Assembly (NCBI RefSeq): GCF_002240415.1 | Contig: NZ_CP020028.1 | Location: 62,001-126,000, forward strand | DNA: 64,000 nt | Source of the DNA: Paenibacillus kribbensis | GTDB taxonomy: Bacteria > Bacillota > Bacilli > Paenibacillales > Paenibacillaceae | Reading direction: 5' to 3' | Shown here: positions 43,254 through 52,352 of the stretch, one piece after another | How positions within the stretch are numbered: position 1 is the stretch's first letter | How the letters are laid out: each line of letters starts with the position of its first letter | The notes under the pieces: model-generated | What the model was told of the DNA's origin: nothing | Databases searched by the model: none | Seen by the model: the letters and a program-made list of their open reading frames with translations, nothing else | Position numbers and translations under genes: made by a program

Positions 43254-44582
43254 TTGTTTGAAAAATTAAGCCGGATACTGATACCTATTGCCGGTAAACT
43301 GAACAACAACCGCTATCTTACTGTACTGCGTGATGCATTTATGCTGTCATTCCCATTGACGGTTTTTGGCTCCATTATCGTTGTTATTATCAATCTGCCG
43401 TTCTTAAAAGGATGGATGGGCGAGGGCAATCTGACGACTTTTCAAAATCTGCTGAATATTGCGCCTAATGCCACACTGAACATCATGACCCTATTCGTGG
43501 TCGTCGGGATTGGTTATTACCTATCTCGAAGTTATAAGGTCGAACCCATATTCGGCGGCATGATCGCGTTGGCCAGCTTTTTGATGCTGACCCCGTTCGT
43601 GCTGACACAAGAAAGCGGTGCAACGATTGCCGGGGTCATTCCGGTTGATCGGATCGGGGCCAAAGGCATGTTCCTTGGTATGATCGTTGCTTTTATCGCG
43701 GCTGAGATTTACCGAAAGGTGACGCAGCGAAATTTTGTCATTAAAATGCCTCCAGGCGTTCCGCCGGCAGTTGCCAAATCGTTTGCCGCTTTGCTTCCGG
43801 CGTGTATCACATTGGGCATATTTTTGATCATCAACGTTATAGTTACCCTGACCCTTCACAATAACCTGCATGATTTGATTTATCATGCCGTTCAGGCGCC
43901 GCTGGTGCATTTGGGCAGTGGAATTATACCTACATTGATTGCTATTTTCTTTGTTCAGCTCTTATGGTTCTTTGGGCTTCATGGTCAAATCATTATCAAC
44001 TCGGTTATGGACCCGATCTGGAATACGCTGGCACTTGAAAACTATGAAGCGTACTCCAAAGGTTTGGAACTGCCGCATATTATCACGAAGCAGTTTGTGG
44101 ATATTTATACAGTAGGTATCGGTGGTACAGGTATGACACTGGCTGTCGTGCTCACGATTCTGATCTTCCTGAAGAGCAAGCAGTTGAAGCAGGTCAGTAA
44201 GCTGGCCCTTGGACCGGGCCTGTTTAATGTCAACGAACCCGTCATATTCGGTCTGCCGATTGTGATGAATCCGCTTATTTTCGTTCCATGGGTCATTTCT
44301 CCCATGATTGTTACGCTGATTACTTACTTTGCCATGTCCACGGGTATTGTACCACCGCCCAACGGGATACAGGTTCCTTGGACGATGCCGTTGTTCTTTA
44401 GTGGAATGATGGGTACGGGCTCCCTGATGGGCGGCGTGCTGCAACTGTTTAATATGGCTGTCGTCTTTGTCATCTGGTTCCCGTTCCTGAAAATTATTGA
44501 CCGGATGAACGTTCGTAAAGAGCAGGAAGAGGAGCTTAGCCAAGCAACCCTTGCAGGTAAGGATCAAACTGTTGGAATGTAA
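43254..44582 (+). CDS. PTS system, cellobiose-type IIC permease
   Basis: 442 residues with about 10 helices and the family segments FWWFGLHG-like LLWFFGLHGQIIINSVMDP and LGPGLFNVNEPVIFGLPIVMN, characteristic of LicC/CelB. It starts at TTG with GGAGGAATAG just upstream, an uncommon start that may hold down permease synthesis. Substrate is probably cellobiose or another beta-glucoside. Confidence 0.92.
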   Translation: MFEKLSRILIPIAGKLNNNRYLTVLRDAFMLSFPLTVFGSIIVVIINLPFLKGWMGEGNLTTFQNLLNIAPNATLNIMTLFVVVGIGYYLSRSYKVEPIFGGMIALASFLMLTPFVLTQESGATIAGVIPVDRIGAKGMFLGMIVAFIAAEIYRKVTQRNFVIKMPPGVPPAVAKSFAALLPACITLGIFLIINVIVTLTLHNNLHDLIYHAVQAPLVHLGSGIIPTLIAIFFVQLLWFFGLHGQIIINSVMDPIWNTLALENYEAYSKGLELPHIITKQFVDIYTVGIGGTGMTLAVVLTILIFLKSKQLKQVSKLALGPGLFNVNEPVIFGLPIVMNPLIFVPWVISPMIVTLITYFAMSTGIVPPPNGIQVPWTMPLFFSGMMGTGSLMGGVLQLFNMAVVFVIWFPFLKIIDRMNVRKEQEEELSQATLAGKDQTVGM

Positions 44583-44640
44583 CGTGAATGGGCTGCTGAA
44601 ATAGCAGCTTGTTCATTGCAAAAGAGAGAGGAGTAGAGCT

Positions 44641-46065
44641 GTGAATCATACCGAAATGAAAGATATAGAGAAGCAAGCGATTCAGTACCGTTTTCCATCC
44701 GACTTCTGGTGGGGTTCATCAGCTTCGGCTACCCAGACAGAAGGAACCGTGGAGGGGGACGGCAAAGGACCGAACATTTGGGATTATTGGTTTGAGCAGG
44801 AGCCGAACCGTTTCTATGACGGAGTCGGCCCTGCCGATACATCCCGTTTCTATACCCGTTACAAAGAGGATATTGCACTCATGAAAGAGCTTGGTCACAA
44901 CTCTTTCCGGTTCTCCATTTCCTGGTCACGTCTGTTTCCGGCGGGAAGAGGTGCAATGAACCAGCAGGCGGTTCAGTTCTATAATGCCGTCATTGAAGAA
45001 TTGCGGCAGGCGGATATTGAGCCGTTTGTGAACCTATATCATTTTGATTTACCGATGGCTTTACAGGAAAAAGGAGGCTGGGTGAACCGGGAGACGGTCG
45101 AAGCTTACGTGGATTACGCTAACACTTGCTTTGAGCTGTTCGGGGATCGTGTAGCCAAATGGTTTACGCATAACGAGCCGATTGTCCCGGTGGAAGGCGG
45201 CTATCTGTACGATTTTCACTATCCGAATGAAGTGGATTTCGGCAAAGCTGTACAGGTGGGATATCATACCCTGTTATCGAGCGCAAGTGCCATTAAGGCT
45301 TACAAAGAGGGAGGCTATAAAGGTAAAATCGGTATTATTTTGAACCTGACGCCGACCTATCCGCGTAGTCAGCACCCGGCAGACGTGAAGGCTGCTGAAA
45401 TATGCGATGCGTTCTTTAACCGTTCCTTTTTGGACCCATCTGTGACGGGAGAATTTAATCCTTTGCTCGTAGAGCTGTTACGCCAAGAGGGATTTCTACC
45501 TTCGATTGAAGAAGGAGATCGGGAGATTATACGCCAGGGTACTGTGGATCTGCTGGGCATTAACTATTATCAGCCGCGCAGAGTCAAGGCCCGTGAAAGT
45601 CTTCCGAACCCGGATGCGCCTTTTGTGCCAGAACGTTTCTTTGACTATTATGCCATGCCTGGTCGCAAGATGAATGAGATGCGGGGCTGGGAAATCTACG
45701 AGAAGGGGATTTACGATATTCTGACCAATGTCAGACAAAATTACGGCAACATTGAATGCTTCATTTCAGAAAACGGAATGGGCGTTCAAGGTGAGGAAAA
45801 ATTCAGGGATGCACAGGGCATGATCCATGATGAGTATCGCATTGACTTTATCCGTGAGCATCTCAAATGGGTTCAACGGGCCATCACGGAAGGCTCCAAT
45901 GTGAAGGGCTATCACTTATGGACGTTTATGGATAATTGGTCCTGGACGAACGCTTATAAAAATCGCTATGGCTTCGTGTCTGTCGATCTTCAGAACGAAG
46001 GCAAAAGATCCGTTAAACAGAGTGGGCACTGGTTTAAACAGGTGATCGAAAATAACGGATTCTAA
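44641..46065 (+). CDS. 6-phospho-beta-glucosidase, GH1
   Basis: 474 residues with the GH1 start (FWWGSSASATQTEG) and both catalytic glutamates: acid/base Glu179 in THNEP and nucleophile Glu377 in SENGMG. It should split phosphorylated beta-glucosides delivered by the PTS into glucose-6-phosphate and an aglycone or glucose. AGAGAGGAG precedes a GTG start. It is cotranscribed with the PTS genes. Confidence 0.92.
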   Translation: MNHTEMKDIEKQAIQYRFPSDFWWGSSASATQTEGTVEGDGKGPNIWDYWFEQEPNRFYDGVGPADTSRFYTRYKEDIALMKELGHNSFRFSISWSRLFPAGRGAMNQQAVQFYNAVIEELRQADIEPFVNLYHFDLPMALQEKGGWVNRETVEAYVDYANTCFELFGDRVAKWFTHNEPIVPVEGGYLYDFHYPNEVDFGKAVQVGYHTLLSSASAIKAYKEGGYKGKIGIILNLTPTYPRSQHPADVKAAEICDAFFNRSFLDPSVTGEFNPLLVELLRQEGFLPSIEEGDREIIRQGTVDLLGINYYQPRRVKARESLPNPDAPFVPERFFDYYAMPGRKMNEMRGWEIYEKGIYDILTNVRQNYGNIECFISENGMGVQGEEKFRDAQGMIHDEYRIDFIREHLKWVQRAITEGSNVKGYHLWTFMDNWSWTNAYKNRYGFVSVDLQNEGKRSVKQSGHWFKQVIENNGF

Positions 46066-46071
46066 GGTGAT

Positions 46072-46098
46072 AGGTGGTCCTCTGGACCGCCTTTTTTT
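46072..46098 (+). terminator. terminator of the PTS-GH1 operon
   Basis: GGTGGTCC-TCT-GGACCGCC hairpin followed by seven Ts. Confidence 0.9.
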
Positions 46099-46153
46099 CT
46101 TCATCGCTGGAAATGAGCTATGCTGTATACCGCTGGTGAGAAAGTATAATGTT

Positions 46154-46172
46154 CGGTATACTACTTATACCG
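46154..46172. promoter_or_regulatory. candidate GntR autoregulatory operator
   Basis: CGGTATA-CTACT-TATACCG, perfect 7-bp arms, upstream of the GntR gene. Confidence 0.55.
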
Positions 46173-46274
46173 TAATACCTTAACGTCCCGCCTGCAGAGA
46201 CATAAGAACCAGCGCTACCGGTGGTTTTGGTAAAATGCTGACATAAAACAATTTTTAGTACAGGTGGTAGACAG

Positions 46275-46985
46275 ATGAACAAATACGAGCGGATTGCACA
46301 AGAGGTCAAACAGCGTATTATGAATAAGACCTATAGCGGTGATGATCCGATTCCCGATGAGATTTCACTGGCAAGTGAGTTTCAGGTAAGTCGGATGACG
46401 ATTAAGAGGGCATTGGATACGTTGGTGATGGAAGGGCTGCTGAATCGTAAAAGAGGACATGGCACCTTTATCGTCAAATCGGTTCATAATGGTCCTGTTA
46501 ACGTCGTGGTCAATGAAATGCTGGGGTTAACCAACGTACTGCGCGGGAAAGAAATCAAAAATAAGATTGTCGCCTTTGACGTTCAATTTCCATCCGCGGA
46601 AGTAGCGGCTCATCTATTTATTGATGCCAATTCTCCTGTATATCATGTGATCCGTCTGCGTGTTGTGGAGGGTGAGCCGTATGTTATCGAGCGCACGTAC
46701 ATGCCTACGAAGCTGATCAGCGGTATTACCGAGCAGGTGCTGTACGGCTCGGTGTATCAACATATTAAGGAGGAGTTGGGCCTTAATATTGTCGGTTCAC
46801 ATCGTACAATCCGCGCATCCAAGTCGACTGAGCTGGATCGGGAGCATTTGGACTGTGCAGCGGATGATCCAATCTTGGAAATTGAACAGGTGGGTTATTT
46901 GGATACGGGGATACCATTTGAGTACTCATTCTCGCGGCATCGGTACGACAAATTTGTGTTTACCACAGTGAACCGGATGCGTTGA
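46275..46985 (+). CDS. GntR/HutC-family regulator of the PTS operon
   Basis: 236 residues. The N-terminal winged helix (PDEISLASEFQVSRMTIKRA, LNRKRGHGTFIVKS) precedes a UTRA ligand domain (VIRLRVVEGEPYVIERTYMP). It probably senses a phosphorylated sugar and represses the upstream PTS-GH1 genes. ATG with AGGTGG upstream. It is convergent with the GH43-like gene. Confidence 0.9.
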   Translation: MNKYERIAQEVKQRIMNKTYSGDDPIPDEISLASEFQVSRMTIKRALDTLVMEGLLNRKRGHGTFIVKSVHNGPVNVVVNEMLGLTNVLRGKEIKNKIVAFDVQFPSAEVAAHLFIDANSPVYHVIRLRVVEGEPYVIERTYMPTKLISGITEQVLYGSVYQHIKEELGLNIVGSHRTIRASKSTELDREHLDCAADDPILEIEQVGYLDTGIPFEYSFSRHRYDKFVFTTVNRMR

Positions 46986-47024
46986 GCGGCGTGTACGAAG
47001 CGGGATGGTAATGGGTAAAAAGAA

Positions 47025-47078
47025 AACATGGCAGAAGGAGCCTCCTCTATGCAGGTGCTTCCCTGCCATGTTCTTTTT
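47025..47078. terminator. bidirectional terminator
   Basis: AACATGGCAG-AGGAGC and GCTTC-CTGCCATGTT arms with T-rich and A-rich flanks on the two strands. Confidence 0.8.
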
Positions 47079-47089
47079 CATGAAACGAA

Positions 47090-48631
47090 TTAGTTGCCCA
47101 GCAGTCTGACTTCATGCACCGTTGGGGTATACCAGTTGTTTGGATTATTAAATAATACCGCATTTACGAGATTGATTCGCACGTAGCGGGCTTGGAAATT
47201 GACTTTGTCACTGGTAAAGCCATACGCAGTATTGGTCGTGCGGTCAATGGTGGAATAATGAATTCCATCCGTGCTGTATTCAATTTTATATTTGTAATAC
47301 GCTTCAGAGCCTTTGTACATAAACCATGAAATATCCACTTCGCTGATGGTCTTGGTACTGCCCAAATCGACCTGCCACCAAGCAGGCCAGGATGCAGATG
47401 CAGCCTTCCACGAGGTTTGGGCGTTGCCGTCGTTCGCCAGTGAAGCCGGAGAAGCGGATGCAGCAGAGCTGGCAGTTGCGGTTTTGCCTTGCGCGTGATT
47501 CACAAGGGACGGCAAGATGACCGAGCCTGTTGCCGCATCCAGATCCCAACTACTGTACCAGTTCAGGGTTGCTGTTTTATTGGAGTCATTCAGCGTCAGC
47601 GGCAACCAGATGAATTTGTGGTCGCTCAGGTTGAGTGGATTCCATCGGTCGCCCATATAGATGTAGCTGGTTCCTGCGCTGCCTGTAATCGTGGCGATGG
47701 AGTGAATTTGCGAGCCATAAGCTGCCGGGTCACCGAAGGGCGACAGCGCAGACCAGCTTCCAGTCATGGAGCTGGCGGTGGCGTAGGCTCCCTGATTCGG
47801 ATACCAGCCGGATGCCTGCGAGGTGAACAGGTAGTAGGTGTTGTTTTTTTTCACAACAGCAGGGGCTTCGCGGTAGCCATTCTCGAAGATCCAGCCAACA
47901 AATGACTGTACTCCCGTATAGTCGGCTGTCAGCTTGAAGATTGCCATCGTATCGTTGGCACCGCCATTTTTACGGGAAGCTGTAATGAGGTAGCCGCTAC
48001 CGTCGGTATCCGTGAACACTGTCATATCACGGGACTCGTAATTCAGCGGACGGAAGCTGCCTTGGTAGACAAAATTCCCGTCGGGTGTATCGCTGGTAGC
48101 AACAGCTACACGACCGAGCGAATAGTCTGTACCATTTTCATAATGCGCCCATAGTACATATTTTCCGGTGGTTTTGTTGTAAATAACCTTGGGTCGTTCG
48201 ATTTTGCTGGAATTTAACTCAGGGGCGGAATTTTTGGTGAGAATGGTGCTGCGGAAGGACCAATTTTTCAGATCGGTTGAGGTATATACGTTCACTTTTT
48301 CAAATTTCCAGTTCTCGGCATGCTCGCCGTACCAATAATAAGTGGAACCTACTTTTAGAATATTGCCGCTGTTCGCCTGTATCGGGTTGCCAGCAGTGTC
48401 TTTCCAATCCGTTCCGTTGGTAATGGCTGTGCTTGCTGTTGCGTTCAGGGATAATTTTGCATGGGTAGCGTCCAAACCATTCAGTGCCTGAATCGCCTCG
48501 GTCCCATAGGTTGCATGAGTCACGCCTGTCGTATTGGCATGTGCTGCATCGGGCTGAAGACCTGTACCGGCCACTGCAAGCAAAATACAAATCCATGCGC
48601 CTAACCATTTGCTGCTGTTGATCCACTTCAC
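47090..48631 (-). CDS. secreted GH43-like glycoside hydrolase with C-terminal F5/8 (CBM32) domain
   Basis: 513 residues: a signal peptide (about 32 residues), a five-bladed GH43-like catalytic domain from about residue 80 to 370 (TYYWYGEHAENW, ERPKVIYNKTTGKYVLWAHY, SRDMTVFTDTDGSGYLI), and a C-terminal discoidin-like module (LGSTKTISEVDISWF, QARYVRINLVNA). The look is like exo-beta-1,3-galactanases of GH43 subfamily 24, but the substrate is not proved. It starts at GTG behind GGGAGG. A good cre site is upstream. Confidence 0.85.
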   Translation of the reverse strand: MKWINSSKWLGAWICILLAVAGTGLQPDAAHANTTGVTHATYGTEAIQALNGLDATHAKLSLNATASTAITNGTDWKDTAGNPIQANSGNILKVGSTYYWYGEHAENWKFEKVNVYTSTDLKNWSFRSTILTKNSAPELNSSKIERPKVIYNKTTGKYVLWAHYENGTDYSLGRVAVATSDTPDGNFVYQGSFRPLNYESRDMTVFTDTDGSGYLITASRKNGGANDTMAIFKLTADYTGVQSFVGWIFENGYREAPAVVKKNNTYYLFTSQASGWYPNQGAYATASSMTGSWSALSPFGDPAAYGSQIHSIATITGSAGTSYIYMGDRWNPLNLSDHKFIWLPLTLNDSNKTATLNWYSSWDLDAATGSVILPSLVNHAQGKTATASSAASASPASLANDGNAQTSWKAASASWPAWWQVDLGSTKTISEVDISWFMYKGSEAYYKYKIEYSTDGIHYSTIDRTTNTAYGFTSDKVNFQARYVRINLVNAVLFNNPNNWYTPTVHEVRLLGN

Positions 48632-48711
48632 GATATCATCTGCCTCCCTTAATACGGATAGGATGGGCCGGAATGGCTTGTCCCGTGCCTCATCTTCGAT
48701 TTTATCTTAAT

Positions 48712-48725
48712 TGGAAGCGTTTACA
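48712..48725. promoter_or_regulatory. cre site upstream of the GH43-like gene
   Basis: TGGAAGCGTTTACA fits the CcpA consensus TGWAARCGYTWNCA at all but one position. It lies about 80 bp before the start codon, consistent with glucose repression. Confidence 0.7.
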
Positions 48726-48927
48726 AGTGGAATAAATTGAAGTCTTTGATGATTAAATTGTAAGACTAATGAAATTATAATTTAAAACAGATTTGATACT
48801 GCGATGACAAATGTTGATTATTGTTGAACATAAGCGAAAGCAGATGAGCATGTGCTATTATGATCCATTGCTGTTTATCATTTGGCTAACGATGCTTGAC
48901 GCGACTATGAAGGAAGAAGGAAGCCAT

Positions 48928-49485
48928 ATGAACATCAGAGAAATGCTCCAGACTCACCCTATCATTGCAGCAGCAGAGCATGATCATGTGGCGCTGGCTG
49001 TTCGCTCTAAAGCGTGTGCGGTGCTGCTGATGCATGGCAAGATTACAAGTCTGCTGGAGACGGAATTTCAGGAGCTGAGGAAGCAAAAGCCGGTTTTTAT
49101 ACATACTGATCTGGTCAAAGGGCTTTCCAATGATAAAGAGGCTGCAGCGTTTCTGGCCGGGCATGTACAGCCTGCGGGCATCGTAAGCACCAAAAGTGCT
49201 ACAATTCGTGCAGCCAAAAAAGAAGGGTTGCTGACCATTCAGCGTGTTTTCCTGATTGACACAGGATCGTTCCAAACCGCAATTCGCAGTATCAAAGAGA
49301 ATGAACCTGACGCAATTGAAATCATGCCGGGGATCGCGCCATCTATTATTCCGGCTTTTCAGGAACAGACAGGCTTGCCTATCATTGCTGCGGGACTGAT
49401 ATCGACACCGGAACAGGTGGAAGAAGCAATGAAGGCAGGTGCAGATGCCGTATCGCTAAGCCGATCAGAATTATGGAATCTGTAG
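48928..49485 (+). CDS. glpP: glycerol-3-phosphate-responsive antiterminator
   Basis: About 185 residues of the GlpP family (HGKITSLLETEFQELRKQKP, FIHTDLVKGLSNDKEAAAFL, IEIMPGIAP, IIAAGLIST). In Bacillus GlpP binds glycerol-3-phosphate and lets polymerase read through leader terminators of glp genes. ATG at 48928 behind GGAAGG. A leader terminator and ABC-importer operon follow directly, which is unusual for glpP and suggests its target. Confidence 0.9.
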   Translation: MNIREMLQTHPIIAAAEHDHVALAVRSKACAVLLMHGKITSLLETEFQELRKQKPVFIHTDLVKGLSNDKEAAAFLAGHVQPAGIVSTKSATIRAAKKEGLLTIQRVFLIDTGSFQTAIRSIKENEPDAIEIMPGIAPSIIPAFQEQTGLPIIAAGLISTPEQVEEAMKAGADAVSLSRSELWNL

Positions 49486-49530
49486 GTCCGTGAATTTCAT
49501 ACGATATCTTGGGTGGAGACCATGAGAACC

Positions 49531-49580
49531 CATAGCTATCCTTTACTGAATGTGATAAGGGGATACCTATGTGTTTTTTT
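49531..49580 (+). terminator. leader terminator, likely GlpP target
   Basis: CATAGCTATCC-TTTA and TAAGGGGATACCTATG arms followed by TG and seven Ts, in the untranslated leader between glpP and the binding-protein gene. The placement matches GlpP-controlled attenuators. Confidence 0.75.
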
Positions 49581-49645
49581 GTGTTCTCTTTTGCATTCAA
49601 TCGTTCAAGCAGTACAAAAAATCTCAAGGAACAGGTGATTAAGAA

Positions 49646-50716
49646 ATGATGAAGAAAAAATGGGTATGGGGTACAGTCAGTGCGGTAATGGCATTAACTC
49701 TGGCAGCATGTTCTACAGGGACAGGTACGAGTGGAGCTGGACTGGCTGGTCAAGATGGCAGTAGCACAAGCAAGGTAGCCATTGCATACAATAACCCGCC
49801 ATTGTGGGCCAATTGGGAAGCTGTCCAAGCCAAATTTATGGAAAATACAGGCATCCGTGTCCCGGCAGATAATAAAAACAGCGGACAAGCCATGACCGCA
49901 ATGATCGCAGAGAAGAACAAGCCAGTGGCAGATGTGGCCTATTTGGGCATTACCTTTGGACCGCAGGCGGTTAAAGAAGGAGTGGCTGAAGCCTACAAAC
50001 CTGAGCATTTTGACGAAATTCCTGCAGGCCTTAAAGACCCTGACGGCAAATGGATGGCTGTCCATTACGGAGCAATTGCTTTCATTGTGAATAAGGATGC
50101 GCTCGGGAATGTACCTGTGCCTCGTTCATGGGCTGATCTGCTCAAGCCAGAGTATAAAGATAAAGTTGGTTTCTTGGACCCGACTTCCGCAGCAGTAGGA
50201 TATAGCGTGGTAACAGCAGCCAATATTGCTATGGGTGGAACGCTCGATAATTGGGACCCAGGCATCCAATATCTAAAGCAACTGGAGCAGAATGGTACGA
50301 TCCATCCGAAACAGACGGCAACCGCCAAAGTTATGAAAGGTGAGATTCCAATCCTTATTGATGCTGATTTCAACGGATATATGATGAAATACAACGATCA
50401 AGCTCCTATTGAAGTCGTGATTCCGAAGGAAGGCTCCCTGAAGGTTCCTTATATCGTGTCCCTCGTCAAAAATGGTCCTAATCAAGACAACGGCAAGAAA
50501 TATATAGACTTTATGCTGTCGGATGAGGGTCAACAGTTATTCGCTCAAGGTTATGTACGTCCCATCCGCGCCGTAGATATTCCCCGTGAAACAAAGGACA
50601 AATTCTTGCCGGAAAGCGACTATGCGCGTGTACAAAGTGTAAATTATGAACAAATGAACAAGGTGCAGACAGAAGTGAATGAACGTTGGAAAAACGAAGT
50701 AACCGCTGGCAAATGA
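49646..50716 (+). CDS. ABC importer solute-binding lipoprotein
   Basis: 356 residues, lipobox at Cys22 (LAAC), then a family 1-type binding protein of the spermidine/iron/aminoethylphosphonate branch (VAIAYNNPPLWANWE, PRSWADLLKPEYKDKVGFLD, YIDFMLSDEGQQLFAQGYV). The ligand is uncertain; GlpP control points to glycerol-3-phosphate or a glycerophospho-compound. First gene of the importer operon. The start is ATG 49646 or 49649. Confidence 0.85.
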   Translation: MMKKKWVWGTVSAVMALTLAACSTGTGTSGAGLAGQDGSSTSKVAIAYNNPPLWANWEAVQAKFMENTGIRVPADNKNSGQAMTAMIAEKNKPVADVAYLGITFGPQAVKEGVAEAYKPEHFDEIPAGLKDPDGKWMAVHYGAIAFIVNKDALGNVPVPRSWADLLKPEYKDKVGFLDPTSAAVGYSVVTAANIAMGGTLDNWDPGIQYLKQLEQNGTIHPKQTATAKVMKGEIPILIDADFNGYMMKYNDQAPIEVVIPKEGSLKVPYIVSLVKNGPNQDNGKKYIDFMLSDEGQQLFAQGYVRPIRAVDIPRETKDKFLPESDYARVQSVNYEQMNKVQTEVNERWKNEVTAGK

Positions 50717-50738
50717 TAATGATAAAGAGGAGAGAAGT

Positions 50739-51560
50739 ATGGGTATGGTAAGGCACAAAATCTTTTTTCTAACGCCGATCATGATCATCTTCAGTTTCTT
50801 TTTTCTCTATCCACTGGTTATTCTCGTGTTAACGAGCCTGAGGAGTGAGGGAGACGGAGCGATGACTCTCCACAACTACACACAAATACTTACTGACCCC
50901 TACTATTCTAAAGCACTCGTCAACAGTTTGCTGCTCTCCCTTGCCGCAACCGTATCCTCTCTGGTTCTGGCAGGACTTCTAGCCTTTTTTCTGGCACGGA
51001 ACGAATTCAAGGGCAAAACGCTGTATTTTACCTTGCTGACATTTCCAATGTCGCTTCCGGGTGTAGTTGTTGGCTTTATGGTCATTATTTTGTTTGGCAC
51101 TACGGGTGTAATGCCGATGTTGAGCAAATGGTTGACAGGTACGCCTTCCATGGCATTTGCCTATACGATCACAGGCATTTTGCTGGCTTACTTGTACTTT
51201 GAAATCCCGAGGGTCATTCTATCGCTATATGGCGCGATCCAGCATTTTGACCGAACTTTGGAGGAGGCGGCCAGAACGCTGGGAGCGTCACCCTGGCAGG
51301 CGATCCGTTATGTGGTGCTACCGACCGTATTCCCGATTTTTATAGCTTCTGGTGCGCTGGCTTTCTCTACATCGATGAGTGCGTTTGGTACTGCGTTTAC
51401 GCTGACTAATGACTTCGACATATTGCCGATCCTGATGTATAACGAGTTTACTTTAAGCTTCAAGATTGAGGTGGCGAGCGCGATAGCCGTTGTGATCGGA
51501 ATGATTTGTGTGCTGATGAATCTAACGAATCGCATCATTATGGAGAGGGGGATGCGCTAA
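50739..51560 (+). CDS. ABC importer permease 1, PotB-like
   Basis: 273 residues with about six helices and the coupling loop LEEAARTLGASPWQAIRYVVLP. It resembles PotB/FbpB-type permeases. GAGGAG upstream; it starts 22 bp after the binding protein gene. Confidence 0.9.
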   Translation: MGMVRHKIFFLTPIMIIFSFFFLYPLVILVLTSLRSEGDGAMTLHNYTQILTDPYYSKALVNSLLLSLAATVSSLVLAGLLAFFLARNEFKGKTLYFTLLTFPMSLPGVVVGFMVIILFGTTGVMPMLSKWLTGTPSMAFAYTITGILLAYLYFEIPRVILSLYGAIQHFDRTLEEAARTLGASPWQAIRYVVLPTVFPIFIASGALAFSTSMSAFGTAFTLTNDFDILPILMYNEFTLSFKIEVASAIAVVIGMICVLMNLTNRIIMERGMR

Positions 51561-51561
51561 T

Positions 51562-52350
51562 ATGCAAAAGTTGGGCAAAGGCATCATGTATGCTCTGATT
51601 GTGATCGTCAGCCTGTTCATGATGATCCCCCTTTTGTTCACCGTGATCGGTTCGTTCGCCAATTACTGGGGGTCAAGCCTGTTTGCTTCGGGCTGGACCT
51701 TAAAATGGTACCGGGAAGTGTTTCACTATTACGGTGCCACCATTCTCTTCACACTGGTGATTGCTGTCTCAACCGTAATTATCAATGTGCTGCTGGGCAC
51801 GATGACGGCTTACCAGTTTTCCAAAACAAACAGCCGCTGGATGATGATCATGGAGGAAATTTTGACTTTGCCGATTGCAGTGCCGGGTGTCGCGATTGCG
51901 CTGGCGCTAATCCAGACTTATGCGCCGCTTCGGGAAGCGGGGTGGCTGATTTTGCTAGGGCATGTCATTGTGACGTTCCCTCTAATTTTCAGAACTGTGC
52001 TGGGGACGCTCAGAACCAAGAACTTCAAGGCACTTGATGAAAGCGCGGCTACGCTGGGAGCAGGCCCTTTTTACCGTTTTTTTTATGTTATTCTGCCAAG
52101 TATCAAATCAGCGGTATTGTCGGGAGCTATGCTGGTATTCCTGCTGTCGCTCGGAGAATTCAATATGACATTTTTCCTGTATACACCGCTTAAAGTGACC
52201 CTGCCTGTAGGACTGTATGAAGCTTACTCTTCACTGCGGATCGAGATCGGGAGCGCGTACACGGTGGTATTTCTGGTCATTGCAGTTCCATTGATGTTCA
52301 TTCTGCACAAGCTGAATCAGTCTTCGACGTATACCAGAGGAGGGGTCTAA
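51562..52350 (+). CDS. ABC importer permease 2, PotC-like
   Basis: 262 residues with about six helices and the coupling loop LDESAATLGAGPFYRFFYVILP. It starts one base after the first permease's stop and pairs with it in the channel. Confidence 0.9.
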   Translation: MQKLGKGIMYALIVIVSLFMMIPLLFTVIGSFANYWGSSLFASGWTLKWYREVFHYYGATILFTLVIAVSTVIINVLLGTMTAYQFSKTNSRWMMIMEEILTLPIAVPGVAIALALIQTYAPLREAGWLILLGHVIVTFPLIFRTVLGTLRTKNFKALDESAATLGAGPFYRFFYVILPSIKSAVLSGAMLVFLLSLGEFNMTFFLYTPLKVTLPVGLYEAYSSLRIEIGSAYTVVFLVIAVPLMFILHKLNQSSTYTRGGV

Positions 52351-52352
52351 AC

